A DNA stretch of 64,000 bases, taken from the NCBI GenBank assembly GCA_016711705.1, contig JADJSK010000007.1:134861-198860 (forward strand). The letters are read 5' to 3'. The notes under the pieces were generated by a model. It saw only the letters and a program-made list of their open reading frames with translations. It searched no databases and was not told the DNA's origin. The translations under genes and the position numbers were made by a program. The DNA is from Candidatus Brachybacter algidus. Its GTDB lineage: Bacteria; Bacteroidota; Bacteroidia; Chitinophagales; Saprospiraceae. This document shows positions 17,697 through 26,625 of this stretch, one piece after another (positions within the stretch are counted from its first letter, which is position 1; each line of letters begins with the position of its first letter).

Positions 17697-18266
17697 TTAC
17701 TCAATCTTTAGTGGTGGTCCGACAACTTGCATATCATGGTCAGCAAAAACTTTTGCAATTTCTTCTTTCGTTGGGGGAGCAGTCCATTTGTCGGTGACTT
17801 TAAAAAAAGCTTCCATTTTTCCGGCCGGAAGATAAGAAACTATCATCTTGCCTCTTTCAGTCAATTGCAAGAATGCGTGCGGTACATTTCTAGGCAAAAA
17901 AATAGTATCTCCCGATTTCATTTGAAACCTTTCCTTACCTACCTGAAATAAATAGTCTCCATCAATTATATAAAACCACTCATCCTGGAATGGGTGAATA
18001 TGCATAGGAGGTCCTCCAAAGGGGGTGAGTCCTGTTTGTTCAAATACTGCTAAATCATTTTCAGTATCAAGACCTGAAATCTTTATGTCCAGGTTATTTA
18101 GGGTCACACCCTTCATTGTGTAGTGTTCTCCAAATCTTGCTTCACCTGCATCTACTTTAAATCCCTTTTTGGTCCTTATTGAAAGGCGATTTTTGAGCTT
18201 GGTAAAAATACTCAATGGAAAAAGAGCAAGCGCAGATAATATAAATGTCCCTCGTTTCATTTTCAA
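17697..18266 (-). CDS. Cupin domain protein with signal-like N-terminus
   Basis: 189 residues. A basic/hydrophobic N-terminus (RGTFILSALALFPLSIF) suggests export or membrane anchoring. The cupin motif 1 reads 'GPPMHIHPFQDEWFYIIDGDYLFQVG' and motif 2 'GDTIFLPRNVPHAFLQL'. The His-His-Glu-His metal ligands (HIH, E, H) are all present, so a metal-binding barrel is likely. Related proteins include quercetinase-like dioxygenases, but the substrate is unknown. It stands alone, 66 bp downstream of the AhpD-like gene on the same strand; the two may be co-transcribed. Confidence 0.82.
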   Translation of the reverse strand: MKMKRGTFILSALALFPLSIFTKLKNRLSIRTKKGFKVDAGEARFGEHYTMKGVTLNNLDIKISGLDTENDLAVFEQTGLTPFGGPPMHIHPFQDEWFYIIDGDYLFQVGKERFQMKSGDTIFLPRNVPHAFLQLTERGKMIVSYLPAGKMEAFFKVTDKWTAPPTKEEIAKVFADHDMQVVGPPLKIE

Positions 18267-18332
18267 ATTACTAATTTAATTTTCTCCAACATTTAACTTT
18301 TAGCACAGCTATATTTAGAGATAATATCAATT

Positions 18333-18947
18333 TTATGAACCTTTTTTCATATGTTCGATTGCTCCGGAAGTTGATTTTTTATTCATCAATTTCAATATAA
18401 ATTTCTTTAAAAAATTAGGTGGCATTTTGTAACCTTTTGACATCCTTCGGCCCATATCAGCGTATTCATCTTTTGATGCCGGAGTAGTTCCAAGTCCATC
18501 AACATACCTGTTAAACATGCAAAATGCAGCAGCAATCAAAACTGCATCATGAATTTCTTCATCTGAGGCCCCATTAAATTTTGCTACGTCAATATCTTCT
18601 TTGGTTACAAGTTTTCCACTTTTTTGAACCTTACCTGCAATTTTCAATAGCTGCTTCATTTTGTCCGAAACATCACTGGTGTCAATGTTCTCTATTATGC
18701 AGCTAATAGTTTTTCCATCGTCCCCCAAATGTGCATTTGCAGCTGCAGAATGAGACAAATGACAAAACTCACATTCATTCAAATAAGAAACATAAGCACC
18801 TATCAATTCTCTTTCGCCTGAAGTAAGAGGCGACTTATCTACCAATAGTGCGTGCGCCAGATTTGCCAAAGCATTACCTGTGCTATTTTTATAGAATAGA
18901 AGTTCTACGATACCCGGTTGATTTATTCCAGTATTAATATGTGTCAT
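18333..18947 (-). CDS. Carboxymuconolactone decarboxylase / AhpD-like peroxidase-related protein
   Basis: 204 residues, all helical, cytosolic. The AhpD active-site motif appears as 'NECEFCHLSHSAAA' (CxxC followed by His three residues later), preceded by 'LTSGERELIGAYVSYL'. A second helical region 'LKIAGKVQKSGKLVTKEDI' and 'DEEIHDAVLIAAAFCMFNRYVDGLGT' is typical of the peroxidase-related uncharacterised subfamily. The CxxC pair supports thiol peroxidase or reductase chemistry. No adjacent AhpC is present. Confidence 0.85.
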   Translation of the reverse strand: MTHINTGINQPGIVELLFYKNSTGNALANLAHALLVDKSPLTSGERELIGAYVSYLNECEFCHLSHSAAANAHLGDDGKTISCIIENIDTSDVSDKMKQLLKIAGKVQKSGKLVTKEDIDVAKFNGASDEEIHDAVLIAAAFCMFNRYVDGLGTTPASKDEYADMGRRMSKGYKMPPNFLKKFILKLMNKKSTSGAIEHMKKGS

Positions 18948-19124
18948 AAATGTGCTGTTTTGATTTGTTAAAGTTTCAAATTTTATCTAACGTTTCGCTG
19001 CCATCAAAAGTGGGAGACTCTTAATTCAATACTTCAATAAAATTACTAAATTTTATTGAAGCATCAAACATTTCTTAATAGAGGAAGTTTTGAATTTTAT
19101 TGTTGATTCATTTGTCAAAAATCC

Positions 19125-19637
19125 TTATTCATTTAATGAATCTTTTACCTTTAGTGATTTAAATATAAAGTAAGTCAAAGGAATGAAAATCAATCCTATT
19201 ATTAGCGGTAAAAACCATATACCAAGCCCTTCTGAATCTCCGTTTGCGTTTTGTATTGTCCTAAATGTAATAAGTCCTAACACCAAAACTACTATAAGCT
19301 TTAAATATCTAATTAGTCGAGTCGCATTAGTATATTGATTAAATGCGTTGTCTTCAGTTATTTTGGTTGGATAATTAAATACTTGAGGAAACTTATTTAA
19401 TATGGTCATTCCAATAAACAAAATTGTTGCTATTATTGGCAAACTGAAAATAGTTGCTCTACCCCCGAATCTGTCGACTTTTCCTTGTCCATTATAATGA
19501 ATCGGGATAGTTTCTGGTAAGTTTGAATAGTTTATAACGGTTAAAAACCAAATTGAAAAAAGCAAGAACCACCCAACGATCTCAAATATTTTGTCAGACG
19601 TTGTTTGTACTATTATTATTTTAGGTCTCTTTTCCAT
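19125..19637 (-). CDS. DUF1648 membrane protein
   Basis: 170 residues with four membrane helices. The DUF1648 signature lies after helix 1: 'FLTVINYSNLPETIPIHYNGQGKVDRFGGR', i.e. 'LP..ip.HfN..G..D.wg.k'. Members include SdpI-like immunity or sensor proteins, but this short version lacks any partner here. The gene follows arr by 18 bp on the same strand. Its role is unknown. Confidence 0.8.
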   Translation of the reverse strand: MEKRPKIIIVQTTSDKIFEIVGWFLLFSIWFLTVINYSNLPETIPIHYNGQGKVDRFGGRATIFSLPIIATILFIGMTILNKFPQVFNYPTKITEDNAFNQYTNATRLIRYLKLIVVLVLGLITFRTIQNANGDSEGLGIWFLPLIIGLIFIPLTYFIFKSLKVKDSLNE

Positions 19638-19655
19638 AATAAAATTACTTGCCTA

Positions 19656-20114
19656 TTATTCGTCATTTAACGAGTTAATTCCTTGTTCTTTCAGCTTTTT
19701 CAAGGCGTCTTTCATCCCCTGGACTTGCTCAACCTTATGTCCTTGCCACACTGTTACTTCTCCTACGACTCTAAATGGTTCTGTTGAACGATATGACATT
19801 GTTGGATTTCCTGGAAATTTTTTATCTGTCAAGTCCGGGTCGTTTTCAATTAATCCTGTTGGTTCAACTAAATAAATTCTTTCTCTCCCTTCCCCAACCG
19901 CAAGTTCAGCCCCCCAAATAGCAGGATCTAATGTTGCTGCCAGAAATATATACTTTGAATTTTTTCTTTGTCCGAAGTTTGAGTTGTAACCTGGAACAAT
20001 AAATTCGCCAAGTCTCAAATCTGCCTTAGTTCCATGAAAATAGGTTTGAACAAATGGAGTTGCATTTGCATTCATTTCTTTTTCTTCCTTATTTGCGTCT
20101 AATTTATGCTTCAT
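19656..20114 (-). CDS. arr: Rifamycin ADP-ribosyltransferase
   Basis: 152 residues and a close match along its length to the Arr family: 'YFHGTKADLRLGEFI' (NAD-binding His), 'KYIFLAATLDPAIWGAELAVG', 'ERIYLVEPTGLIENDPDLTDKK' , 'FPGNPTMSYRSTEPFRVVGEV' and a terminal 'WQGHKVEQVQGMKDALKKLKEQG'. The family transfers ADP-ribose from NAD to rifamycins. All hallmark blocks are intact, so a functional enzyme is likely. The start could also be the internal Met14. It has no transposon or integron signature beside it, consistent with a chromosomal arr as seen in many soil and environmental bacteria. Confidence 0.9.
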   Translation of the reverse strand: MKHKLDANKEEKEMNANATPFVQTYFHGTKADLRLGEFIVPGYNSNFGQRKNSKYIFLAATLDPAIWGAELAVGEGRERIYLVEPTGLIENDPDLTDKKFPGNPTMSYRSTEPFRVVGEVTVWQGHKVEQVQGMKDALKKLKEQGINSLNDE

Positions 20115-20136
20115 TTTCTCTCAATTTTTTTGGAGG

Positions 20137-20328
20137 TTATATTTTAAATGGCTTGCCAATACCTGCTTCTATAAAGGATGTCAAACTATCAGTGAAGAAA
20201 CTTGGCCCTTCATCATTTCATATTCCTTAAAACATTTCTGTCCACCATTTTGGTATAGAGCTTGTCAATGCTTCATAAATACATTCTCCTGTTTCTTGAA
20301 ATGTGATCGTTTTTCTAAAGTTGTTCAT
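20137..20328 (-). pseudogene. Remnant of a small SRPBCC-type gene
   Basis: An ATG at 20328 opens 'NNFRKTITFQETGECIYEALTS' and 'IPKWWTEMF' and stops at once (20227). The neighbouring frame then reads 'GPSFFTDSLTSFIEAGIGKPFKI' to a stop at 20137. The two halves look like the start and end of an AHSA1/SRPBCC domain ('I..vW..lt....Wwt..f') with the middle missing. It lies beside an intact SRPBCC gene, so it is probably a decayed paralogue. Confidence 0.5.
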
Positions 20329-20484
20329 AATTTAACCTTAAGATTGTTTTAGTTTAATTGGGGTTGATTTGCAATGACAATTAAAAATTATGCATCCATG
20401 ATGAATGGACATTCAATGAATTGTCAGCCTGAGCGAAAGTACAGTAAACGAACAAATATTTAATGCCTTACATTTCAGCCCTCA

Positions 20485-20988
20485 TCATTTTTTATTTTGA
20501 TAAGATATTAATACATCTGTCAATTCATTTAATGTCATAGTGAAACCTTCTTTGAAGCCCATTTCTATCATTTTTTCCATTCTCTCGAGAGATTCATTGT
20601 AAATAGAAATACTAACTTTCGTTATTCCATTTACTTCATTAAAATTTAAATCCCAATCAGAACCTGGCAAATGAGGATTTTCATCTTTATCTGCAAAAAC
20701 ACTTAAAAATTTGAAATTGGTTTTTGGAGTGATGGCAGTGTACTGTTGAAGTTGCCACATCTCTTGTCCTTCAGGACTAACCATTGCATAAAATCTACGT
20801 CCACCAACCTTGAATTCCATTACTTTCGTTTTTGATTCGAATGGTTTAGGAGCCCACCATTGATCAAGAATTTCTTGTCGAGTGAATGCGTCCCAAACAA
20901 GTGAAAGTTCCGCTGAAAATTCTTTGCTTATTAAGACTGTATTTGTTGATTTGTCAACAGTGAAGTTGAATAATAAATTGCTGCTCAT
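20485..20988 (-). CDS. SRPBCC / AHSA1-like domain protein
   Basis: 167 residues of the START-like AHSA1 family. Visible: 'VLISKEFSAELSLVWDAFTRQEILDQWWAPKPFESKTKVMEFKVGGRRFYAM', the classical 'f.ap...vw.a.t.pe.l..Ww.P' entry. Next comes 'WQLQQYTAITPKTNFKFLSVFADKDENP', and finally a long C-terminal helix 'RMEKMIEMGFKEGFTMTLNELTDVL'. It is a cytosolic ligand-binding fold with unknown ligand. It begins 2 bp after the ArsR-type gene. Such ArsR-SRPBCC pairs are common in Bacteroidota, and the two should be co-transcribed and controlled by the palindrome at 21337. Confidence 0.88.
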   Translation of the reverse strand: MSSNLLFNFTVDKSTNTVLISKEFSAELSLVWDAFTRQEILDQWWAPKPFESKTKVMEFKVGGRRFYAMVSPEGQEMWQLQQYTAITPKTNFKFLSVFADKDENPHLPGSDWDLNFNEVNGITKVSISIYNESLERMEKMIEMGFKEGFTMTLNELTDVLISYQNKK

Positions 20989-20990
20989 CT

Positions 20991-21305
20991 TTAATTTTTT
21001 TTAATTGTTGCTAATAAATTGTCTAATTGATTAAATCGGTCTTCCCAAATTGTTCTGTATTGTTCAAGCCAGTTGTCTATCTCTTTCATTTTGTTGATTT
21101 CAAGACTATAATGAATCTCTCTTCCTTGTTGATCTTGCTTTACAAGTTCACATTCTGTCAAAACGCGTAAATGTTTGGACACGGCTTGTCGTGTCATATT
21201 GAAGTTTTCGGCAATTGCATTTGGTGTCATTGCCTGCAATGCTATTAAGGCTATTATAGCCCGTCTTGTCGGGTCCGCAATTGCTTGAAAAATGTCTCGT
21301 CTCAT
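20991..21305 (-). CDS. ArsR-family winged-helix regulator
   Basis: 104 residues. The winged helix reads 'DIFQAIADPTRRAIIALIALQAMTPNAIAENFNMTRQAVSKHLRVLTECELVKQDQQGREIHYSLE', an archetypal HTH_20/ArsR domain. It lacks the ELCV metal site, so a non-metal signal is expected, as in the ArsR members paired with SRPBCC proteins. The gene is directly followed (2 bp) by the SRPBCC gene. An imperfect palindrome 32 bp upstream probably is the operator. Confidence 0.92.
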   Translation of the reverse strand: MRRDIFQAIADPTRRAIIALIALQAMTPNAIAENFNMTRQAVSKHLRVLTECELVKQDQQGREIHYSLEINKMKEIDNWLEQYRTIWEDRFNQLDNLLATIKKN

Positions 21306-21336
21306 TTGTCTATAATTTTATATGTGAAACCTTCTG

Positions 21337-21356
21337 GTTGCAAATATATGTGCAAC
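21337..21356. promoter_or_regulatory. Probable ArsR operator palindrome
   Basis: GTTGCAAATATATGTGCAAC: outer 6-bp arms GTTGCA/TGCAAC are exact inverted repeats around an AT-rich core. It lies 32 bp upstream of the ArsR-type start, where autorepression operators of such ArsR-SRPBCC pairs are expected. Confidence 0.65.
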
Positions 21357-21609
21357 TGAACAGTTTCGCAAATTTTTTCTTATATTTTTTTCGAAAATTT
21401 TAAAATTCTAGTGGGAGATTACTTCTTTGTGGTTTCTCTAAGTTTGTCCGCAGCGTTAATATATATTTTGTTAGGCGTTTAAGCATTTAATTCATGAAAT
21501 CCAAACTAATTAGTCGATCCGTATTAATCGCATAATTAACAGGATATCAGCAAAATACATTAAATAAAGCCATAAAAAGGTGCACAAAATATGCAAGAAA
21601 ATCCTTAAC

Positions 21610-22450
21610 TTGAAGGTAAAAACTTGCAATTACGGTGGGAAAATTGCCAACCTAGACCAAAGAGATTTATTTCAACCACAGCTTCCAGATTTTATCAACT
21701 TGGAACACTAACCGGTAAAATTGGGTAATTCATTTCCTTGGAATAAAATCGAAGAAAAACTCAGTGTACACTATTCTCATATCGGCCAGCCGTCCATGCC
21801 CATTAGGTTAATAGTTTGTTGTATGTTGTTAAAACATCTACATAATTTGGGAGATGAGACACTGGCACTTGCCTGGGTGCGCGATCCATACATGCAGTAT
21901 TTTTGTGGATATGCTAATTTTCAGCATGTCTTCCCATGTAATCAGAGTGACTTTGTTCATTTCAGAACGCGCATAGGTGAACAAGGAATGCATGACATCC
22001 TTACGATGACAGTATAGTTGCATAGAAAAGATACAAAAAGCAAAATTGTTATGTCTGACACTGCGGTTCAACAAAACAATATAACCTTCCCGACTGATGC
22101 AAAACTTGCGAAGAAAATAATATACAAGTGTAATAAAATCGCAGAAAAAAATCAGTAAAGCAAATGCAGCGATATACGCGCAAGCGTAAAGAATTGGTGT
22201 GAGCGAGTTTCAATGGAAATCATCCAAGGCGGTAAAAAAAAATAAAGCAATATTGAAATTAAAAAGAATAGCTGGCAGACTAATCATGGAATTAGAACGT
22301 GGATTAAGTGAGGCATTAGGAACCCAACGAGAGGATCTGGAAATGTTCAAGAAAGTATTAAACCAGCAAAGAGGAGACAAGAATAAAATTTACAGCCTAC
22401 ACAAATCTTATACAGCTTGCATAGCCAAAGGAAAGGGAGGAATACGCTAA
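21610..22450 (+). pseudogene. Truncated IS5-type transposase remnant
   Basis: Three pieces of one transposase in different frames. The N-terminal piece includes 'LDQRDLFQPQLPDFINLEH', an in-frame stop, then 'IGQPSMPIRLIVCCMLLKHLHNLGDETLALAWVRDPYMQYFCG' and 'FRTRIGEQGMHDIL' (21721-22017). After that comes 'MSDTAVQQNNITFPTDAKLAKKIIYKC' (from 22051). The last piece is 'IAGRLIMELERGLSEALGTQREDLEMFKKVLNQQRGDKNKIYSLHK' (22199-22450). These are the conserved blocks of IS5-family DDE transposases. The sequence stops at 'CIAKGKGG', so the final third, with the last catalytic residues, is missing. No terminal inverted repeats were identified. It is a dead insertion sequence. Confidence 0.8.
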
Positions 22451-22688
22451 ATTTTGAATTAATTTTCAATTTTATCTTTCCCAATTCTCAGAAAATGAAT
22501 TTAGCTTAAATTAAGATCGACTAAATATCTAAATCTTAATGCAATTGATAAAAATTTAATCAATCTAATATTTTACCGACGGTTTTAACAGACGGGCCTC
22601 ACAATTCCCCACTTCCCACTTTAGTTGCTTGGTAAGGTGTTCGACCTAACTGCTTTAACTATTTCAATAATTTAGGTAATATAAGGTT

Positions 22689-23900
22689 CTATATCGTCAC
22701 CTGATTCTTTAAGAGATCTTCCAGCACATCCCTTCTTCTGATCAACCTTGCCTTGCCGCCTTCTGTCATTACTTCAGCAGGTTTAAATCTTGCATTATAA
22801 TTCATCGACATCTCAAAGCCATAAGCTCCTGCATTATAGAAAACTAGATAATCTCCTTCAGAGATCTTTGGCAGCATGCGATTTTCGGCAAAAGTATCTG
22901 TCTCGCAAAGATTGCCGACTATGTGGTAAGGAAGTTTATCATCATTTTCATTGCTCAAATTGCCGATACGATGATATGCCCCATAGAGCATGGGTCGAAT
23001 AAGATGATTGAATCCGGTATCTAAACAAACAAAAGTAGTAGCGGCAGTATCATGGATGACGTTGACTCTGGCTATTAAATAACCGCATTTACTCACAAGA
23101 AATTTTCCCGGTTCAAACCATATCTGATATGACTCACCATTTTTTCTTTTGTATTTTGAAAACAAAGCTGTCAACCTTAAAGATAGTTGATTGATATCCG
23201 TCTCTTGATCGTGCAAGTCGTATGGCACTTTTAATCCGCCACCTAGATCTATGAATTCAATATTTGGAAACTTTGCTATGAAGTCCATCATCACCTCTAC
23301 TTCACGGATATAAACACCCAAATCATTAATATCACTGCCAGAATGAATATGCAATCCATTGATATTAATATTAAACTCGTTCATGAGGACGATGATGTCA
23401 TCAATCTGCTCTATCGGAATTCCAAACTTGCTATTTTCATGGCCTGTAGCTATATTTATATTGCCTCCTGCCATGATGTTAGGCCTTAATCTTACACTTG
23501 CAGGATATGTATTTCCATACTTTTTTCCAAATTTCTTTAAAGTGGAAAGGTTATCAATATTGACATGAACACCTATGCTGACTGCTTCTGCCAATTCCTC
23601 AAAAAGTACTCCATTACTGGTAAAAATGATCTGATCAGGAACAAACCCTGACATGATGGCGAGGTGGATCTCATTGATTGAACTGCAGTCTATATTTGCC
23701 CCTAGTTGTTTGACATGTTTCAATACATTAATATTGGTCAATGCTTTACAGGCATAGAAAAAAGTAGTGTTGCCACCCTTGAATGCATTCGTCAGTTTCT
23801 TATACTGCTCAGTGATGCTGTCTGCATTATAGATGTATAATGGTGTACCAAATTGTTGTGCGGTGTTGAGTAATATTTGACTGTCAAGTTCTGAGTCCAT
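22689..23900 (-). CDS. lysA: Diaminopimelate decarboxylase
   Basis: 403 residues of the fold-III PLP decarboxylase family. The PLP lysine is in 'FFYACKALTN' (Lys52). Further landmarks are 'IFTSNG', 'RLRPNIMAGGNINIATGHENSKFGIP' (HxxxKFG), 'GLHIHSGSDI', 'FIDLGGGLKVPY', 'FEPGKFLVSKCGYLIARV' (EPGR-like) and 'VGNLCETDTFAENR' (the substrate-binding CE.gD). The final 'YNAGAYGFEMSMNYNARFKP' is the usual 'GAY..smsSnYN.rprp'. It catalyses the last step of lysine biosynthesis in the cytosol. It is monocistronic; the 3' side abuts a gene-poor region with the transposase remnant. Confidence 0.92.
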   Translation of the reverse strand: MDSELDSQILLNTAQQFGTPLYIYNADSITEQYKKLTNAFKGGNTTFFYACKALTNINVLKHVKQLGANIDCSSINEIHLAIMSGFVPDQIIFTSNGVLFEELAEAVSIGVHVNIDNLSTLKKFGKKYGNTYPASVRLRPNIMAGGNINIATGHENSKFGIPIEQIDDIIVLMNEFNININGLHIHSGSDINDLGVYIREVEVMMDFIAKFPNIEFIDLGGGLKVPYDLHDQETDINQLSLRLTALFSKYKRKNGESYQIWFEPGKFLVSKCGYLIARVNVIHDTAATTFVCLDTGFNHLIRPMLYGAYHRIGNLSNENDDKLPYHIVGNLCETDTFAENRMLPKISEGDYLVFYNAGAYGFEMSMNYNARFKPAEVMTEGGKARLIRRRDVLEDLLKNQVTI

Positions 23901-24299
23901 GTAAATAATAAAATTTTATTTGATGAAAATATTGAAATTGTAAAAATAGAGATACGAAGCTAAATCAAATAAAATTCTACCTCACTCATTCTATTTAAAT
24001 TTCTTCATTTGTTAAACAAGACCATCAGTATTAGATTATTAATTTCAAATTATTCTTATTTAACTAATCATAAAACATTGTTAATGAATTATTTGTAAAA
24101 AATAAAAAGTATGAACATCAAAGACTCCCCCTTGGCCCCCTCTTGCAGAAGGGGATATTGTGCTAGTCGACATTTTATATATCACATTTTACCTTATCAA
24201 GTTATAATTTTGATTTTGGAAGCAAAGCACTACATGTGAACTAACTTCTGACCACTGACTTCTGACTTCTGACTTCAAATTTCTAATTTCTAATTTTTT
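23901..24299. repeat. Intergenic region with short-word arrays
   Basis: The 399 bp between hutI and lysA hold no gene. At 24121-24155 a C-rich stretch (ACTCCCCCTTGGCCCCCTC...AGAAGGGG) stands out. At 24245-24299 a run of 7-bp words follows: CTTCTGA repeated four times, then TTTCTAA twice, ending at the hutI stop codon. The same TTTCTAA array recurs at 28.9 and 39.7 kb. Confidence 0.65.
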
Positions 24300-25544
24300 T
24301 TAAACCACCTTTCCCTTCAGTATCACCTTCGAAATAGGAGGATGCCCATAAGCATATGGAAAGTATGCCAGAGAAGGCATTGGTTCTGTTATAATTAAAT
24401 TAGCGAGTTTGCCGGGAGTAATGCTCCCAACTTCAGAAGTAAGTTCCATAGCCGCTGCACCGTTGATCGTAGCGGCATTTATGGCTTCTTCAGGGGTCAT
24501 CTTCATTTTAATACATGCCAGCGAAACGACCATGTTCATATTGCCGGAAGGTGCCGTCCCCGGATTAAAATCAGATGCCAAAGCCAGTTTTGCATTTGCA
24601 TTGATCATATTTCTAGCTTGTGGAAAAGGTATGCCAAGAAAGAAAGCACACCCTGGAAGCATGGTTCCAATTGTTTCAGAATTGGCCAAAACAGAAATAG
24701 ATGCCTCATCCATTTCTTCAAGATGATCGACGCTTATAGCGTGATGAGCTACTCCTACCTGCACCCCACCTGAAACGGCAAGTTCATTGGCGTGGATCTT
24801 TGGCTTCAAGCCGTATCTTGCCCCTGCTTCCATCACCCTTGCAGTTTGTTCTGGTGTAAAAAATCCCTTATCACAAAATGCATCTACATATTCAGCCAGA
24901 CCTTCTCCTGCGATGTAAGGCAACATTTGATTGATGATCAGATCTATGTATCCTTCATGATCATTTCTATATTCTGCAGGAAAGGCATGAGCTCCAAGAA
25001 AAGTCGCCTTGACTGGAATTTCATCTAATTCTTTCAAGCGACGGATGACGCGGAGCATTTTTACTTCGCTATCAAAGTCAAGTCCATATCCACTTTTTAT
25101 TTCGATGGCACCGGTGCCCATTTTTTGAACTTGCTGAAAACGCTGGTAACTGACATCATAGAGTTCAGACTCGTCCATATTCCTCAGGACATTAGCAGAA
25201 TTTAAAATACCTCCACCAGCTGCAGCGATTTCTTCATAAGTACTTCCATGGAGACGCATTTCGAATTCTTTCTCTCTACTTGTTGCATGCACCAGATGTG
25301 TATGAGAGTCACACCAAGCAGGAAAAACATGACCTCCACGTGCATCTATGACAGGCATATGATGATCAGGATGAAGGTCCTCCATTTGACCAAAGGAGGC
25401 GATCTTCCCATCACGGCTTATTAAAAATGCATTTGATATTGAAGGTAGTTTACCTAAATCACGCCCTCTTAAAGCATTTATTGGGGATATATCATAAGTA
25501 CCCCAAAGATGCCCGATATTAGTAATACAGAGCTGTTCCGACAT
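24300..25544 (-). CDS. hutI: Imidazolonepropionase
   Basis: 414 residues of the amidohydrolase superfamily. Metal-site landmarks: 'DSHTHLVHATSREKEFEMRLHGSTYEEIAAAGGGI' (HxH plus the family-specific 'SR..E...R..G.sY.eI...GgGI'), 'EIKSGYGLDFDSE', 'TFLGAHAFPAEYR', 'IHANELAVSGGVQVG', 'AISVDHLEE', 'MLPGCAFFLG' and 'LASDFNPGTAPSGNM'. It hydrolyses imidazolone-5-propionate to N-formimino-glutamate in histidine degradation. No other hut gene is nearby. The start overlaps the stop of the SPOR protein gene by one base, indicating coupling. Confidence 0.93.
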   Translation of the reverse strand: MSEQLCITNIGHLWGTYDISPINALRGRDLGKLPSISNAFLISRDGKIASFGQMEDLHPDHHMPVIDARGGHVFPAWCDSHTHLVHATSREKEFEMRLHGSTYEEIAAAGGGILNSANVLRNMDESELYDVSYQRFQQVQKMGTGAIEIKSGYGLDFDSEVKMLRVIRRLKELDEIPVKATFLGAHAFPAEYRNDHEGYIDLIINQMLPYIAGEGLAEYVDAFCDKGFFTPEQTARVMEAGARYGLKPKIHANELAVSGGVQVGVAHHAISVDHLEEMDEASISVLANSETIGTMLPGCAFFLGIPFPQARNMINANAKLALASDFNPGTAPSGNMNMVVSLACIKMKMTPEEAINAATINGAAAMELTSEVGSITPGKLANLIITEPMPSLAYFPYAYGHPPISKVILKGKVV

Positions 25545-26506
25545 TAATTGATTACTTTGATAAAGGACTGAATTCCTGCACCTGAAAGTCTGGCTATTAG
25601 ATCACGTGCTTCAGTTTCTGAGACAAATTTCCCGGCGATTACCTTGTAAATGATTTTATCTCCTTGATCTATTTTCTCTATACTGCCCTTTCCTCCATTA
25701 CTATTTATCTTTCCCACTAGTGCTTTAGCACTCGCTTCTGCGCCGAAAACACCTGCTTGGACCAACCACTTTGCATTGGCTACTTCTTCAGTTTTCACAG
25801 TTCTTGTTGCAACCACTTCTTCTTTCTCGGCAACAATTGTTTTCTTTGTTTCTGGCTCAATTGAAGACTTGGTGGTAGTTTGTGTTTGCACTATTTTTGT
25901 CTCTTCTTTAACAACTGTTGGTTTTACCGCTGGTTTAACTGGTGCTGTTGTTACCACATTGGTCGCATCTGCAGATTCTTCTATTTCATCTTTTTGTACT
26001 ATTATAGGATCTTCCTCTACGATTCCTTTATAACCCTGCCATTCCCGGACTTCGATTTCGAATTGTGGATCAGACTGGTCAACTGATTTTCCCGCATTGC
26101 CAGGGAGGCTGTAGAATTGAAGAAATTCAGCCATCTTAGCTTTTGAAAGTCCATGATTGACCGATGCAATTAGTTTGCCATCATTTCCAACAAGTGCGAC
26201 AGCTGGTACTTTGTTTAACTGCCACCTCTTCATAAGGATTTTTCCATCAAAGTCTTTTGCATTGGATGCAACACCTACGTAGTTTTGATTGATTTGTTTC
26301 TTAACATTTACATCTTCAAAACATATTGTATTTGTATATGCCGATGCCCTATTATTATCCTCAGAGAAGACTACTGCGCAGATTTTTTTACTTTGTTTCG
26401 CCTTTTCCATTGCATCCAGATAATTACCTTCAAAGTTGGAAGGTTTTTGTGCATATAATGTGCTGCTAACAAATAAGGTGAAAAGGATCATTTTGAATAA
26501 GTGCAT
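25544..26506 (-). CDS. Secreted thioredoxin-like plus SPOR domain protein
   Basis: 320 residues with a signal peptide (ILFTLFVSSTLYAQ). Residues about 30-140 resemble a thioredoxin fold of the DUF255/Thioredoxin_7 kind ('KKICAVVFSEDNN....NTICFEDVNVKKQINQNYVGVASNAKD', 'KRWQLNKVPAVALVGNDGKLI'), but the CxxC is replaced and catalysis is doubtful. A low-complexity Thr/Val/Lys/Glu linker (about 170-245) follows. The C-terminal SPOR domain is 'KWLVQAGVFGAEASAKALVGKINSNGG...YKVIAGKFVSETEARDLIARLSGAGI'. SPOR domains bind denuded peptidoglycan, so the protein probably sits in the periplasm on the wall. Confidence 0.8.
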   Translation of the reverse strand: MHLFKMILFTLFVSSTLYAQKPSNFEGNYLDAMEKAKQSKKICAVVFSEDNNRASAYTNTICFEDVNVKKQINQNYVGVASNAKDFDGKILMKRWQLNKVPAVALVGNDGKLIASVNHGLSKAKMAEFLQFYSLPGNAGKSVDQSDPQFEIEVREWQGYKGIVEEDPIIVQKDEIEESADATNVVTTAPVKPAVKPTVVKEETKIVQTQTTTKSSIEPETKKTIVAEKEEVVATRTVKTEEVANAKWLVQAGVFGAEASAKALVGKINSNGGKGSIEKIDQGDKIIYKVIAGKFVSETEARDLIARLSGAGIQSFIKVIN

Positions 26507-26625
26507 ATGATTAATTTTTAAGAGTAAATACTTAAAGGAAAATGCAAATATAATATCTGAAAACTTAAATCAAGCAAAAGATACAAACAAATTAAAATAA
26601 TAAATAATATATATAGTTCGCCTAA

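Noticed and set aside
17520..17711. Short plus-strand frames within fold-back copies C and D (17520-17711 and 29702-29965) that share a peptide
   Set aside because: They share sequence because the DNA element is repeated. The other copies have stops there, so this is not a conserved peptide.
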